A stretch of 64,000 nucleotides of DNA from an uncultured Oscillibacter sp. (GCA_910576845.1 CAJTJA010000007.1:4928-68927); one strand, 5' to 3'; positions 16,304 through 24,624 are shown, numbered from the stretch's first letter. Made by a program: numbers and translations. The notes: generated by a model not told the origin, from the letters alone.

Positions 16304-16750
16304 ATGAAAAACCGTCTGTGCGCATACCGGGAGCAGCTCTCCTACCTGTTTTTCGGCGTTTTGACCACTCTGATCAATTACGGCATGTTCTGGGCACTCA
16401 ATACGCTCTGGCATGGACAGTATGTGTTGTCAGCAAACCTGCTGACCTTCATAGCCGCCACAGCGTTTGCCTATATTACCAACAAATTGTTCGTATTCCA
16501 CAGCTATCAATGGAAAGCGGGGCCTGTACTGCGGGAGGCCGCCTCCTTTACAGCCGGGCGTCTGCTATCTTTCGCGGTGGAAGAAGCCGGTCTCTATGTA
16601 AGCGCCTATGTTCTGGCGCTGAACCGTTATAAAGTGGCTGGGATTGACGGTGTGATGCTGTCAAAAATTGTCCTTTCTGCCTTTGCAGTTATCTTGAACT
16701 ACTTTTTCAGCAAGTTTTGGGTGTTTTCCCCCAAAAAAAGAAAGAAGTGA
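16304..16750 (+). CDS. GtrA-like membrane protein
   Basis: This 148-residue GtrA-family protein has four membrane helices (YLFFGVLTTLINYGMFWALN, LLTFIAATAFAYITNKLFVF, a third, and LSAFAVILNYFFSKFWVF). The family is thought to help move polyprenyl-phosphate sugars across the membrane. ATG 16304 is chosen because CGGAGG lies 11-16 bases upstream; an earlier in-frame start would lie within the promoter leader. The gene opens a four-gene set with a GT2, a DUF2304 and a GT-C protein, a known combination for adding sugars to surface polymers. Confidence 0.9.
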   Translation: MKNRLCAYREQLSYLFFGVLTTLINYGMFWALNTLWHGQYVLSANLLTFIAATAFAYITNKLFVFHSYQWKAGPVLREAASFTAGRLLSFAVEEAGLYVSAYVLALNRYKVAGIDGVMLSKIVLSAFAVILNYFFSKFWVFSPKKRKK

Positions 16751-16756
16751 GCGGAT

Positions 16757-17473
16757 TTGCGGGTTTTACTGGTCCTTCCGGCTTATAATGAGGCCGCCGC
16801 AATTAAAGGAACGGTTCAAACGATTTTGGACACCTCCTTTTCCAAAGGGCTGGATGTGGACTATATTGTAATAAACGATGGCTCCACTGACGAAACAGAA
16901 CGGCTGTGCAGAGAATCCGGCATTAAATGCCTTTCCCTGGTGAAGAATTTGGGTATCGGCGGGGCGGTGCAGACCGGATATCTGTATGCGGCCCTCAACG
17001 GATACGACATCGCCGTGCAGTTTGATGGAGACGGCCAGCATGACATACGCTCGCTGGAAGCCCTGATTGCCCCCATTCTGGAAGACCGCTGCGACTTTGT
17101 AGTGGGTTCCCGTTTCCTGGAGAATTCCAGCGCATTTCGCTCCACTTGGCTTCGGCGGGCAGGCATTCACTATCTTTCGTTCGTGCTGCGCTTGGTCACA
17201 AGCCAGCGAATCGCGGATGTGACCTCCGGCTACCGGGCGGCAAACCGCAGGGCCCTGCTCTATCTTGCCGAAAATTACCCGGTAGACTACCCGGAACCGG
17301 AATCTCTTGTGCATTTGTACAAGCAGCGCCTGCGCATAGGAGAAGTTTCAGTAAATATGTTTGAGCGCACCGCCGGGAAGTCCTCTATTCACGGCCTGCG
17401 TTCCGTTTATTACATGATAAAAGTAACTCTGGCAGTCCTGTTTGCCGCTATGGGGAAGGGGGAGTTGAAGTGA
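16757..17473 (+). CDS. GT2-family glycosyltransferase (polyprenyl-phosphate sugar synthase type)
   Basis: This 238-residue GT-A enzyme resembles dolichyl/polyprenyl-phosphate mannosyl- or glucosyltransferases. It shows VLPAYNEAAAIKGTV, VINDGSTDET, the metal motif FDGDGQHD, and VTSGYRAANRRAL. There is no membrane anchor beyond a weakly hydrophobic C-terminus. The start codon is TTG at 16757, six bases after the GtrA stop, with a weak AGTGAGCGG site. It would charge the lipid carrier that the GT-C enzyme later uses. The next gene's GTG overlaps the stop. Confidence 0.92.
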   Translation: MRVLLVLPAYNEAAAIKGTVQTILDTSFSKGLDVDYIVINDGSTDETERLCRESGIKCLSLVKNLGIGGAVQTGYLYAALNGYDIAVQFDGDGQHDIRSLEALIAPILEDRCDFVVGSRFLENSSAFRSTWLRRAGIHYLSFVLRLVTSQRIADVTSGYRAANRRALLYLAENYPVDYPEPESLVHLYKQRLRIGEVSVNMFERTAGKSSIHGLRSVYYMIKVTLAVLFAAMGKGELK

Positions 17474-17844
17474 GCGCTCTTCTGCGTGTGGAGATGATCG
17501 TGATCGCCTTTTTGGTGATGTTTATTATCGTTCACAATGTAAACCGGAAAAAGCTGCGCATTCAGTATTCCTTTATTTGGCTTCTGATTGCGCTGGCTAT
17601 GCTGGCAGCCGCCCTTTTCCCAGGCGCAGTGTGGTGGCTCTGCGGGATTATGGGCATTGAGACCCCCTCGAATCTTATCTACCTGATGGGCATTCTTGTC
17701 ATGCTGTTGGTTGCTTTCTTTCAAACGCTGCTTATCTCCAAGCAGGCGGATACCATAAAGCGGTTAATCCAAATCGTTTCCATTGAAAAATTTATGTCCG
17801 AGAAAAAAGAGGCGCATTATGAAAAAGACGAGCCCGAATGTTAA
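17470..17844 (+). CDS. DUF2304 family membrane protein
   Basis: This 124-residue protein has three hydrophobic segments: an N-terminal helix (MIVIAFLVMFIIVHNV), a middle pair, and a cytoplasmic tail with the QADTIKRLIQ heptad-like motif. DUF2304 proteins typically sit next to GT2 enzymes of this type and may be scaffold or membrane partners. It starts with GTG overlapping the GT2 stop (GTGA) and itself overlaps the following gene by 26 bases. Confidence 0.88.
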   Translation: MSALLRVEMIVIAFLVMFIIVHNVNRKKLRIQYSFIWLLIALAMLAAALFPGAVWWLCGIMGIETPSNLIYLMGILVMLLVAFFQTLLISKQADTIKRLIQIVSIEKFMSEKKEAHYEKDEPEC

Positions 17845-19141
17845 GGCATTTCTCCGAGAGCACTGGGGCGCCTTTATTATCATGGCGCTGCTGCTGGCCA
17901 TACGGCTGATTGCGCTGCACTCCCTGGGTTTTAACTACTCTCTCGGCAGCGACGATATGTCCTATGTCAAAAGCGGTATCTACTTTGCCGAAACCGGCAC
18001 GATCACCATGCATGACACCTATCCCAGCGCACAGATTATGCCCGGAATGACGGTGCTGATTGGAATACTCGCTCGAATCGCCGGGCAGGGCCCCGCTCTT
18101 TGGATTACGTTAAAGCTTCTCTGGATTTTCATGGGAACACTGACGGCCTGGTTTATTTATCGCAGCGTCCTTATTTTTGCCCCGAAATGGTGCGGGCTTC
18201 TGGCGATACTGCCGCTGTTTCGGGCGGACTTTATATGGACGGACAATTTGATTCTGGCCGAAACGCCCTTTATGCTGGCGCTGACAGCCTTGATTTATTT
18301 TACTCTCATGATGGGAAAGTCACCGGGCTACCGCTATTTCTGGGGAGCCGCCGCCTGCTACATGGCGGCGCTCCTGCTGAAAGCCAATATCGCCCTCTAT
18401 CCGCTGTTTGCCCTGGCCTATCTCCTGTTTCTGAAATATGATGGGAAGCTGCTGTTTCGCCAATGCATCCTCCTGGCATGCATTGTGCTATGTTTTGTTG
18501 TGCCTTGGAGCGTGCGGAATTACGTGCAGTTCCGCGCTTTTGTTCCTCTGACCTACGGCGCCGGAAACCCGGCGCTGCTGGGAACCTATCAGGGAATTGG
18601 CTACCCTTCCGACGAAGAACTGGATTATGAAACCAATGTAGAACATGTCGTAAGGGAAAAATATGCCCACTGCTACCAGGAGGATGGAGAAGTGCAGCCT
18701 CGTTATGCCCGCTATATACGGCGGCGGGAGGATGCCGTAAAGGCCGCTTACCGCCAGCGGGCATGGGCGGAAAAAGATTGGAAAAGCATGCTGTACTCTT
18801 ATGCGGTCCTTAAGCCTAAAATGATGGTGAACGGCATCTTTTACTGGGAACGGATATTAAATATAAAAGGGAGCTGGGTACTCCTGCTGCAAAAACTGAA
18901 TACCTGCCTGTGCATTCTGGCCGTCCTTCTGTCACTGGTCCTGAAAAAGCACAGGAAGCCTGTCCTTTTCCTGGCAGTCACCTATGCGGCCCATATTTAT
19001 ATCTATGCAATGACATATGCCTTCGGGCGCTACAACGCCTCACTGATGAGCCTTCGTTATATCCTGATAGGCATTGGCGCCGGAATCATCGCGGAATTCT
19101 TGAAAAATTATGTCTCCAGGCAGCCGGAACAGCAGGCATAA
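17819..19141 (+). CDS. GT-C fold glycosyltransferase (GT39/PMT-like)
   Basis: This 440-residue integral membrane protein has about ten helices and an extracytoplasmic acidic motif after helix 1 (LGSDDMSYVKSG) that is typical of GT-C enzymes using lipid-linked sugars. A soluble loop rich in charged residues (about 235-330) precedes the C-terminal helices. ATG 17819 follows AAAGAGGCG. With the GT2 and GtrA proteins it could complete a make-flip-transfer route for glycosylating a cell-envelope polymer. The acceptor is unknown. Confidence 0.82.
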   Translation: MKKTSPNVKAFLREHWGAFIIMALLLAIRLIALHSLGFNYSLGSDDMSYVKSGIYFAETGTITMHDTYPSAQIMPGMTVLIGILARIAGQGPALWITLKLLWIFMGTLTAWFIYRSVLIFAPKWCGLLAILPLFRADFIWTDNLILAETPFMLALTALIYFTLMMGKSPGYRYFWGAAACYMAALLLKANIALYPLFALAYLLFLKYDGKLLFRQCILLACIVLCFVVPWSVRNYVQFRAFVPLTYGAGNPALLGTYQGIGYPSDEELDYETNVEHVVREKYAHCYQEDGEVQPRYARYIRRREDAVKAAYRQRAWAEKDWKSMLYSYAVLKPKMMVNGIFYWERILNIKGSWVLLLQKLNTCLCILAVLLSLVLKKHRKPVLFLAVTYAAHIYIYAMTYAFGRYNASLMSLRYILIGIGAGIIAEFLKNYVSRQPEQQA

Positions 19142-19171
19142 TTTGTCTGGTGAATTATAGAAGCTTTCCTC

Positions 19172-19200
19172 TTGTATTTTTTTTGAGGGTGTGGTATAAT
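19172..19200 (+). promoter_or_regulatory. Promoter of the phospholipase-C-like gene
   Basis: TTGTAT (19172-19177), a 17-base spacer and TATAAT (19195-19200) with TGG before the -10 lie 33 bases before the TTG start. Confidence 0.8.
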
Positions 19201-19232
19201 GCAATTATTCTTTTGGTTAGGAGGAGCTAACC

Positions 19233-19778
19233 TTGCAAAAACGCACACATACACTGCTGGCCCGTACGCTTCTGAGAAATGAAACGGGTTTTTCCGCCAA
19301 GCGCTTCGAGCTGGCTTTTCTCTTCGGTTCATTTCAGCCGGATGTCAACCCTCTCAGCTATCTGAAGGGTTCCCTGCATTATAATAAGCTTAGGGGACAC
19401 AATTATATCAATTCCAGGGCCTATATCAACACCAGAATTCTAAAACTCCAGCGCCGGCAGCGCTGGACAATCTGGCAGTATTACACCTTGGGTAAGCTCA
19501 CCCATTATCTAGCCGATGCTTATACATATCCCCATAATGAAAATTACCCCAGCACAATGCTGGATCATCACTGCTACGAGACCGATCTCCGGCAGTTTAT
19601 GCAGGGTTTTCTCGCCCACCGCCGCATTCAGCGCCAGCAAGCCAGGCGGGATCTTATTGCGGCCCTGGAAGAACTGCATAACCAGTACATGAATACCCGG
19701 GCCAGCATGTATCGGGACGCCAACTATATTCTCAAGGCCACCAGCCTGCTGATGGCCTGTTGCCTGCCTGCCGCCTAG
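19233..19778 (+). CDS. Zinc-dependent phospholipase C-like protein, possibly 3'-truncated
   Basis: This 181-residue protein resembles the alpha-helical S1-P1/zinc-dependent phospholipase C domain: an early KRTHTLLARTLL histidine and LGKLTHYLADAYTYPHNENYP, with His and Asp residues typical of the metal site. No signal peptide is present. The start is TTG 19233 with TAGGAGGA nine bases upstream; no ATG fits. The TAG stop is formed by the first bases of an inverted-repeat element (19775-19941), so the original C-terminus may have been longer. The family call is moderate and the catalytic activity unproven. Confidence 0.65.
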   Translation: MQKRTHTLLARTLLRNETGFSAKRFELAFLFGSFQPDVNPLSYLKGSLHYNKLRGHNYINSRAYINTRILKLQRRQRWTIWQYYTLGKLTHYLADAYTYPHNENYPSTMLDHHCYETDLRQFMQGFLAHRRIQRQQARRDLIAALEELHNQYMNTRASMYRDANYILKATSLLMACCLPAA

Positions 19779-19941
19779 AGTCTGTTTTAAAACCAGCGGA
19801 ATGTCGGATTGGGGCAGATTTTTTCGTCAGGCAAGGCGATTTGACGCGGGAATCCTGACGGATTTCAAGTCAAATCAACGCAGTCCTGACGGAAAAGGAT
19901 GCCCTGAGACGGCGTTTTGACGGTTTTAAAACAGACTCTAG
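19775..19941. repeat. MITE-like element with 20-bp perfect terminal inverted repeats
   Basis: CTAGAGTCTGTTTTAAAACC (19775-19794) is exactly mirrored at 19922-19941. The 167-bp interior has repeated CCTGACGG and ATTTGACG/GTCAAATC words that can fold on themselves and contains no ORF. Length and style match the TAGGCC-ended family elsewhere in the window but the end sequence differs. The left end provides the stop codon of the preceding gene. Confidence 0.8.
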
Positions 19942-20137
19942 GGCTCACTTGAAAAATTGGGACATTCCAGCGGCCCTGACGCCGAGAGCCGCATCAGGAC
20001 AAAAGTAAGCGAAAGAGCTCCGCATGCTCAGGCAGTTTGTCGCTTTTCCAGGCCGGAGCAACGACCGCGCAGAACAAATTCGTTTGAAAGTACAATTTAG
20101 CATTGAGTAATTTGCTTCTATTTGTCAAAACTCACAG
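19942..20137. other. Intergenic stretch before the aromatic operon
   Basis: No gene is seen in these 196 bases. GGGCTCACTTGAAAAATTGG followed by GACATTCCAGCGG weakly resembles one end of the TAGGCC-type repeat and may be a decayed copy. The rest has no evident signal. Confidence 0.35.
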
Positions 20138-20166
20138 TTTTCATTTCCGCGCCTCTGTGTTATGCT
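20138..20166 (+). promoter_or_regulatory. Promoter of the aromatic amino acid operon
   Basis: TTTTCA (20138-20143), a 17-base spacer and TATGCT (20161-20166). A start near 20173 gives a leader of about 240 nt that holds the leader peptide and the attenuator. Confidence 0.6.
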
Positions 20167-20200
20167 TTAAACATCTAAAGAATTTGAGGGGACCTTGGTT

Positions 20201-20302
20201 ATGACTGCGATTGCCCGCACAGTTGAATACGGCCGTTTCTACTTTAGCTTTACCTATTTTGGTAAGGCTTTTCGTGGTTTGGCTGAAAATGTGTGTGCGT
20301 GA
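20201..20302 (+). CDS. Phe/Tyr-rich attenuation leader peptide of the aromatic operon
   Basis: This 33-codon ORF begins at ATG 20201 after GAGGGG. Eight of its 33 residues are Phe or Tyr, packed into the segment YGRFYFSFTYFGKAF (codons 10-24), and there is no Trp. It ends 36 bases before a terminator, and the operon behind it makes Phe and Tyr. Low charged tRNA-Phe or tRNA-Tyr would stall the ribosome on these codons and leave the sequence at 20276-20285 free to form the antiterminator. This is the classic leader-peptide design (pheL-like), here controlling the whole shikimate pathway. It has no homologue I can name. Confidence 0.85.
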   Translation: MTAIARTVEYGRFYFSFTYFGKAFRGLAENVCA

Positions 20303-20367
20303 ACCCTTGGTCCTCCAGCAGGCCAACGGTATGAAACGACCCGCAGCCAAATCGGCTGCGGGTTTTT
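20276..20367 (+). promoter_or_regulatory. Terminator/antiterminator attenuator of the aromatic operon
   Basis: The terminator is CCCGCAGCC/GGCTGCGGG with a TTTTT tail (20339-20367). GGTTTGGCTG at 20276-20285, inside the last codons of the leader peptide, can instead pair with CAGCCAAATC at 20344-20353 (ten positions, one G-U), which destroys the 5' arm of the terminator. The competing pairings are seen directly; their regulation by Phe/Tyr supply is inference. Confidence 0.85.
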
Positions 20368-20410
20368 CGTATATCTTCGCCTATCAGAGCTTAATTAGGA
20401 GGAATTCACC

Positions 20411-21427
20411 ATGATTGTCATTTTGAAACACAACCCGAACCGGGAACAGCTCGACAGCCTCATCTCCTGGCTCCAGGAAAAGGGTGTCACCATCCATTCC
20501 AGTGTGGGCGAAGCCCATACCATTTTGGGGCTGGTAGGAGACACCTCAAAGCTGGATATTGACCTGATTGCCGCTTTAGACATTGTAGAGGATGTGAAGC
20601 GGGTCCAGGAACCCTATAAAAATGCCAACCGTAAATTTCATCCTGAGAATACCGTCATTCAGGCTGCCGGCACGCAAATCGGCGGCGGCACCCTGACCAT
20701 CATGGCCGGGCCCTGCTCCGTCGAAAGTGAAGATCAGGTGGTAGCAATCGCCAAGGCTGTAAAGGCCAGCGGCGCCACCATGCTCCGGGGCGGCGCCTTC
20801 AAACCCCGGACATCTCCTTACGCCTTCCAGGGCCTGGGGGCTGCCGGACTGGAGTATTTAAAAGTTGCCCGGCAGGAAACGGGACTGCCTATCGTAACAG
20901 AACTGATGGACGTGACCCAGCTTCCTCTGTTCAAAGATGTGGATGTGATTCAGATCGGCGCCCGGAACATGCAGAATTTCGATCTTTTGAAGGCTGTGGG
21001 TCACCAGGAGAAACCTGTTATGATTAAGCGGGGCATGTCCGCCACCTATGAGGAGTGGCTTATGAGCGCCGAGTATGTCATGGCCAGCGGCAATGAAAAT
21101 GTCATTCTCTGCGAACGGGGCATCCGAACCTTCGAGAGCTACACCCGGAACACCCTGGACATTGCCGCTATTCCGGTGCTGCGGCAGCTGACTCATCTGC
21201 CCATTATTATCGACCCCAGCCATGCCACGGGCAAATACTGGCTGGTGGAACCCTTGGCCCGGGCAGCTGTCGCCGCCGGTGCGGACGGTCTCCAGATCGA
21301 AGTCCATAACGATCCTGCCCATGCCCTCTGCGACGGCCCCCAGTCCCTGAAGCCGGATATCTTCGATCCCCTTGCGAAGAAGCTTCTCAAGCTCCACGCT
21401 TTCATGCGGAGCATCGACAACGAGTAA
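20411..21427 (+). CDS. aroF: 3-deoxy-7-phosphoheptulonate (DAHP) synthase
   Basis: This enzyme condenses phosphoenolpyruvate and erythrose 4-phosphate into DAHP, the first shikimate-pathway step. The 338-residue protein has an N-terminal ferredoxin-like regulatory domain (about 1-70, MIVILKHNPNREQLDSLISW), as in the Thermotoga-type enzymes. The barrel follows with IMAGPCSVES, RGGAFKPRTSPYAFQG, MIKRGMSATYEEWL and the PSHATGKYWLVEPLARAAVA segment. ATG 20411 follows TTAGGAGGAA. It is the first structural gene behind the attenuator. The N-terminal domain suggests Phe or Tyr feedback in addition to attenuation. Confidence 0.96.
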   Translation: MIVILKHNPNREQLDSLISWLQEKGVTIHSSVGEAHTILGLVGDTSKLDIDLIAALDIVEDVKRVQEPYKNANRKFHPENTVIQAAGTQIGGGTLTIMAGPCSVESEDQVVAIAKAVKASGATMLRGGAFKPRTSPYAFQGLGAAGLEYLKVARQETGLPIVTELMDVTQLPLFKDVDVIQIGARNMQNFDLLKAVGHQEKPVMIKRGMSATYEEWLMSAEYVMASGNENVILCERGIRTFESYTRNTLDIAAIPVLRQLTHLPIIIDPSHATGKYWLVEPLARAAVAAGADGLQIEVHNDPAHALCDGPQSLKPDIFDPLAKKLLKLHAFMRSIDNE

Positions 21428-21441
21428 AGGAGGGTCATTCC

Positions 21442-22278
21442 ATGAACGTCGGCATTGTCGGTCTGGGCCTGATCGGCGGGTCTATGGCAAAGAGCGTCAA
21501 GGCCCGGACGGCTCACACTGTCTGGGGCGCGGACCTGGATCAGGAAACCATGGCTCTGGCCCGGATGAGTGGGGCCATTGACGGACCCCTGACAGAGAAA
21601 AATCTGCCGGAGTGCGACTTGATTCTGGCGGCCATCTGCCCCGGCGCGGCAGTCCGGTGGGTAAAGGATCACGCGGGCATGATTTCCAAATCCGCCATCC
21701 TGGTGGACCTGTGCGGCGTGAAGCGGGTGGTTGTGGAGGCCCTAGCGCCTATTGCCGAGAAGCATGGCTTTGCCTATATTGGCGGACATCCCATGGCAGG
21801 GCGGGAACGGGGAGGCTTTACCGCCTCCAGCGAGGATTTATATGTGGGAGCCTCCATGATTTTGACGCCGGACAAGCGGACAGACATGCAGCTTCTGGAA
21901 ACGCTGAAAGCCTTCTTTCTGGATGTAGGCTTTGCCGGATTGACGTTTTCCGACCCGGAGGAGCATGACCGGATTATCGCCTTCACCTCCCAGCTTGCCC
22001 ATATTACCTCCAGCGCCTATGTGAAGTCACCGGAGGCTCAGCGGCGGCGGGGCTTCTCCGCCGGGAGCTTTCAGGACATGACCCGGGTGGCCCGTCTGGA
22101 TGAGAACATGTGGACAGAGCTGTTTCTGGATGACGCGGACTATCTGATAAAGGAGCTGGATATTCTGATCGAGAACCTTACCGCCTACTCGGAGGCCCTG
22201 AAATCCGGCGACGCGGAGCGAATCCGGGCCCTTCTGAAAGAGGGCCGGGAGCGGAAAGCCACAGCAGGAGGAAACTGA
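21442..22278 (+). CDS. tyrA: Prephenate dehydrogenase
   Basis: TyrA oxidatively decarboxylates prephenate to 4-hydroxyphenylpyruvate, the tyrosine precursor. The 278-residue protein has an N-terminal Rossmann domain (VGIVGLGLIGGSMAKSVK), the GGHPMAGRERGGF motif that carries a catalytic His, and a helical C-domain (AFTSQLAHITSSAYV). There is no C-terminal ACT domain. ATG 21442 follows AAAGGAGGG, and its stop shares a base with the aroB start (TGATG). Confidence 0.95.
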   Translation: MNVGIVGLGLIGGSMAKSVKARTAHTVWGADLDQETMALARMSGAIDGPLTEKNLPECDLILAAICPGAAVRWVKDHAGMISKSAILVDLCGVKRVVVEALAPIAEKHGFAYIGGHPMAGRERGGFTASSEDLYVGASMILTPDKRTDMQLLETLKAFFLDVGFAGLTFSDPEEHDRIIAFTSQLAHITSSAYVKSPEAQRRRGFSAGSFQDMTRVARLDENMWTELFLDDADYLIKELDILIENLTAYSEALKSGDAERIRALLKEGRERKATAGGN

Positions 22279-23387
22279 TGAAAACCATTCGAGTCAACAC
22301 CGGGCGGCCCTATGACATCCTGATTGGCCGCAGTCTGCTGGACCAGACCGGGGCGCAGTGCCGCGCCGCCCTGCCCAGGGCAAAAAAGATGGCCGTGGTA
22401 ACCGACAGCACCGTCCCCCCCCTTTACCTGGAGCGTGTGGAGGCAAGCCTGAAACAGGCTGGCTTCCAGGTGCTGGATTGTGTTGTGCCCGCCGGGGAGA
22501 GTTCCAAAAATGTGGAGAACCTGGCGGCCCTTTGGGAGAAATTTATGGCCTTTGGCCTTACCCGGACAGACGCAGTGACCGCCCTGGGCGGCGGTATGGT
22601 GGGGGACCTGGCAGGCTTTGCCGCCGCCACGATTCTTCGTGGTGTGAGCTACGTGCAGATTCCCACCACCCTCCTGGCCCAAGTGGATTCTTCCGTGGGC
22701 GGCAAGACCGCCATTGACCTGATGGCCGGGAAAAATCTGGCCGGGGTCTTCTGGCAGCCCAGTCTGGTACTGATGGACCCGGATGTCCTGAACACCCTCC
22801 CGGACCGGGACTTCTCCAGCGGCATGGCGGAGGTCATTAAATATGGGTGCATCGCGGACCGGAACTTCTTTGATTTCCTCACCGCTCACGCCAGCCGGGA
22901 GGCTGTCATGGACGAAATCGAATCCATTTTGTATACTTGCTGTGATATTAAACGAAACGTTGTGGAAGAGGACGAGCGGGACACAGGTTTGCGCATGATT
23001 TTGAACTTCGGCCACACCATTGGCCACGCCTTCGAGCGGCTGGGAAATTACGAAACCTGGACCCATGGGGAGGCTGTGGCTGCCGGGATGTGGGACGCGG
23101 CACAGATCGGCTTCGGCCTGGGAATCAGCGGCGGGGACGACGACGGGATGCAGGAGCTTTTGAACCTGCTGAAGGCCTTCCATCTCCCCACTCACATTGA
23201 CCGCTTGGACGATGGTCTGGATGGCAAGGCGTGGAACGCCGTAGTGGAGGCTGTGGGCCTGGACAAGAAGAACTCTGGTGACGAGCTGACCATGATTTTC
23301 CTCAAGCGGATCGGGGAAGCTGTGGCAGTGACGCGGAAAAAGGACACAGTGCTGGAAAACCTGGCCGCCATCTACGGGCGGTCGTAG
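22278..23387 (+). CDS. aroB: 3-dehydroquinate synthase
   Basis: AroB cyclises DAHP to 3-dehydroquinate using NAD and a divalent metal. The 369-residue protein shows the nucleotide-binding GGGMVGDLAGFAAATILRG, the PTTLLAQVDSSVGGKTAID signature, and metal-site histidines in LNFGHTIGHAFE and WTHGEAVAAGM. The start overlaps the tyrA stop, and AGCAGGAGG just upstream is the ribosome site. It ends ten bases before aroA. Confidence 0.97.
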   Translation: MKTIRVNTGRPYDILIGRSLLDQTGAQCRAALPRAKKMAVVTDSTVPPLYLERVEASLKQAGFQVLDCVVPAGESSKNVENLAALWEKFMAFGLTRTDAVTALGGGMVGDLAGFAAATILRGVSYVQIPTTLLAQVDSSVGGKTAIDLMAGKNLAGVFWQPSLVLMDPDVLNTLPDRDFSSGMAEVIKYGCIADRNFFDFLTAHASREAVMDEIESILYTCCDIKRNVVEEDERDTGLRMILNFGHTIGHAFERLGNYETWTHGEAVAAGMWDAAQIGFGLGISGGDDDGMQELLNLLKAFHLPTHIDRLDDGLDGKAWNAVVEAVGLDKKNSGDELTMIFLKRIGEAVAVTRKKDTVLENLAAIYGRS

Positions 23388-23397
23388 GGAGGGACTC

Positions 23398-24624
23398 ATG
23401 GACGTAAAAATCACTCCCCGGCGGCTCTCCGGAATTGTTACACCGCCCCCCAGCAAGTCCCTGGCCCACCGCTGGATTCTCGCCGCCTCCCTGGCGGCGG
23501 GGGTCAGCACAATTCATAACCTGACGCTCTCCGAGGACATTGAGGCCACCCTCCGCTGTATGTCCTCCTTCCGCTGTCAGTGGGAATGGCACGGGGAGAA
23601 TACCTTAAAGGTTTGGGGTTGTATCAACAAGGAGCGGGACCGGGCCGGCCCGCCCCTGCTGGACTGCGGAGAGTCCGGGTCTACCCTGCGCTTCCTGATC
23701 CCCATTGCCCTGGCCCTGGAGGAGGGCGGAGTCTTCACCGGCCGGGGACGGCTGATGGAGCGCCCTCTGGGTCCCTATTTCCAGCTTTTTGATAAGCAGG
23801 GTGTCTTCCACGAGCTGCAAGACAGCGCGCTTACCGTCCGGGGGAACCTGTCCCCCGGGGAATACCGCCTGCCGGGGAACGTATCCAGCCAGTTCTTCAC
23901 CGGGCTTCTCATGGCCCTGCCCCTGCTGGACGGCCCCAGCGTAGTAGTCAGCACCACAAAGCTGGAATCCGCCTCCTATACCTCCATGACCATGGGTGTG
24001 CTGGCCCGGTGCGGCATCCACGTGCGCTGGTCCCCCTCCCTCAACGGCTTCGGCGTCGAACCGGGAGTCTACGCCCCCTTTGAGGAGACCGTGGAGGCCG
24101 ACTGGTCCCAGGCCGCCTTCTGGTACGCCGCCATCACCCTGGGAAGCAACCTGCGCCTCCGAGGGCTCAAGGGTCAGTCCTCCCAGGGAGACGCTGCGGT
24201 AATAAGGCACGCGAAAAACCTTTCTCAAGCCGGAGAGGTGAAAATCAACCTCTCCGACTGTCCGGACCTTCTGCCGCCCCTGGCGGTGATCGCCGCCCTC
24301 CGGCGGGGAACCACCCGGTTTACTCATGCCGCCCGGCTCCGTCTGAAGGAAAGCGACCGCCTGGCAACCGTGGCCCAAATGCTCAAGGCCCTGGGGGGCG
24401 CGGTGTCTGAAGAGGAGGACGGTTTAACCGTCTACGGCGTGTCCACCCTTCCCGGCGGCGTGGTGGACGGGGCCAATGACCACCGGATCGTCATGGCCGC
24501 CGCCGTGGCGGCCACCCGCTGCCACGGCCCCGTGGTGATCCGCGGAGCTGAGGCAGTGAAGAAGTCCTACCCCCATTTCTGGCGGGACTATGAAGCCTTA
24601 GGAGGTGCGGTTCATGTCCTCTGA
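23398..24624 (+). CDS. aroA: 3-phosphoshikimate 1-carboxyvinyltransferase (EPSP synthase)
   Basis: EPSP synthase joins PEP to shikimate 3-phosphate. The 408-residue two-domain protein shows PPPSKSLAHRWILAA, LDCGESGSTLRFLIPIAL, the RLKESDRLATVAQML signature and a C-terminal NDHRIVMAAAVAA. It is slightly shorter than the roughly 425 residues usual in the family. Its end overlaps the aroC start by 11 bases, and the aroC ribosome site lies inside its last codons. Confidence 0.96.
   Translation: MDVKITPRRLSGIVTPPPSKSLAHRWILAASLAAGVSTIHNLTLSEDIEATLRCMSSFRCQWEWHGENTLKVWGCINKERDRAGPPLLDCGESGSTLRFLIPIALALEEGGVFTGRGRLMERPLGPYFQLFDKQGVFHELQDSALTVRGNLSPGEYRLPGNVSSQFFTGLLMALPLLDGPSVVVSTTKLESASYTSMTMGVLARCGIHVRWSPSLNGFGVEPGVYAPFEETVEADWSQAAFWYAAITLGSNLRLRGLKGQSSQGDAAVIRHAKNLSQAGEVKINLSDCPDLLPPLAVIAALRRGTTRFTHAARLRLKESDRLATVAQMLKALGGAVSEEEDGLTVYGVSTLPGGVVDGANDHRIVMAAAVAATRCHGPVVIRGAEAVKKSYPHFWRDYEALGGAVHVL

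Noticed and set aside
22185..23510. A 441-codon minus-strand ORF across aroB and tyrA
   Set aside because: It lies antisense to well-supported aro genes and its translation has no protein-like motifs.
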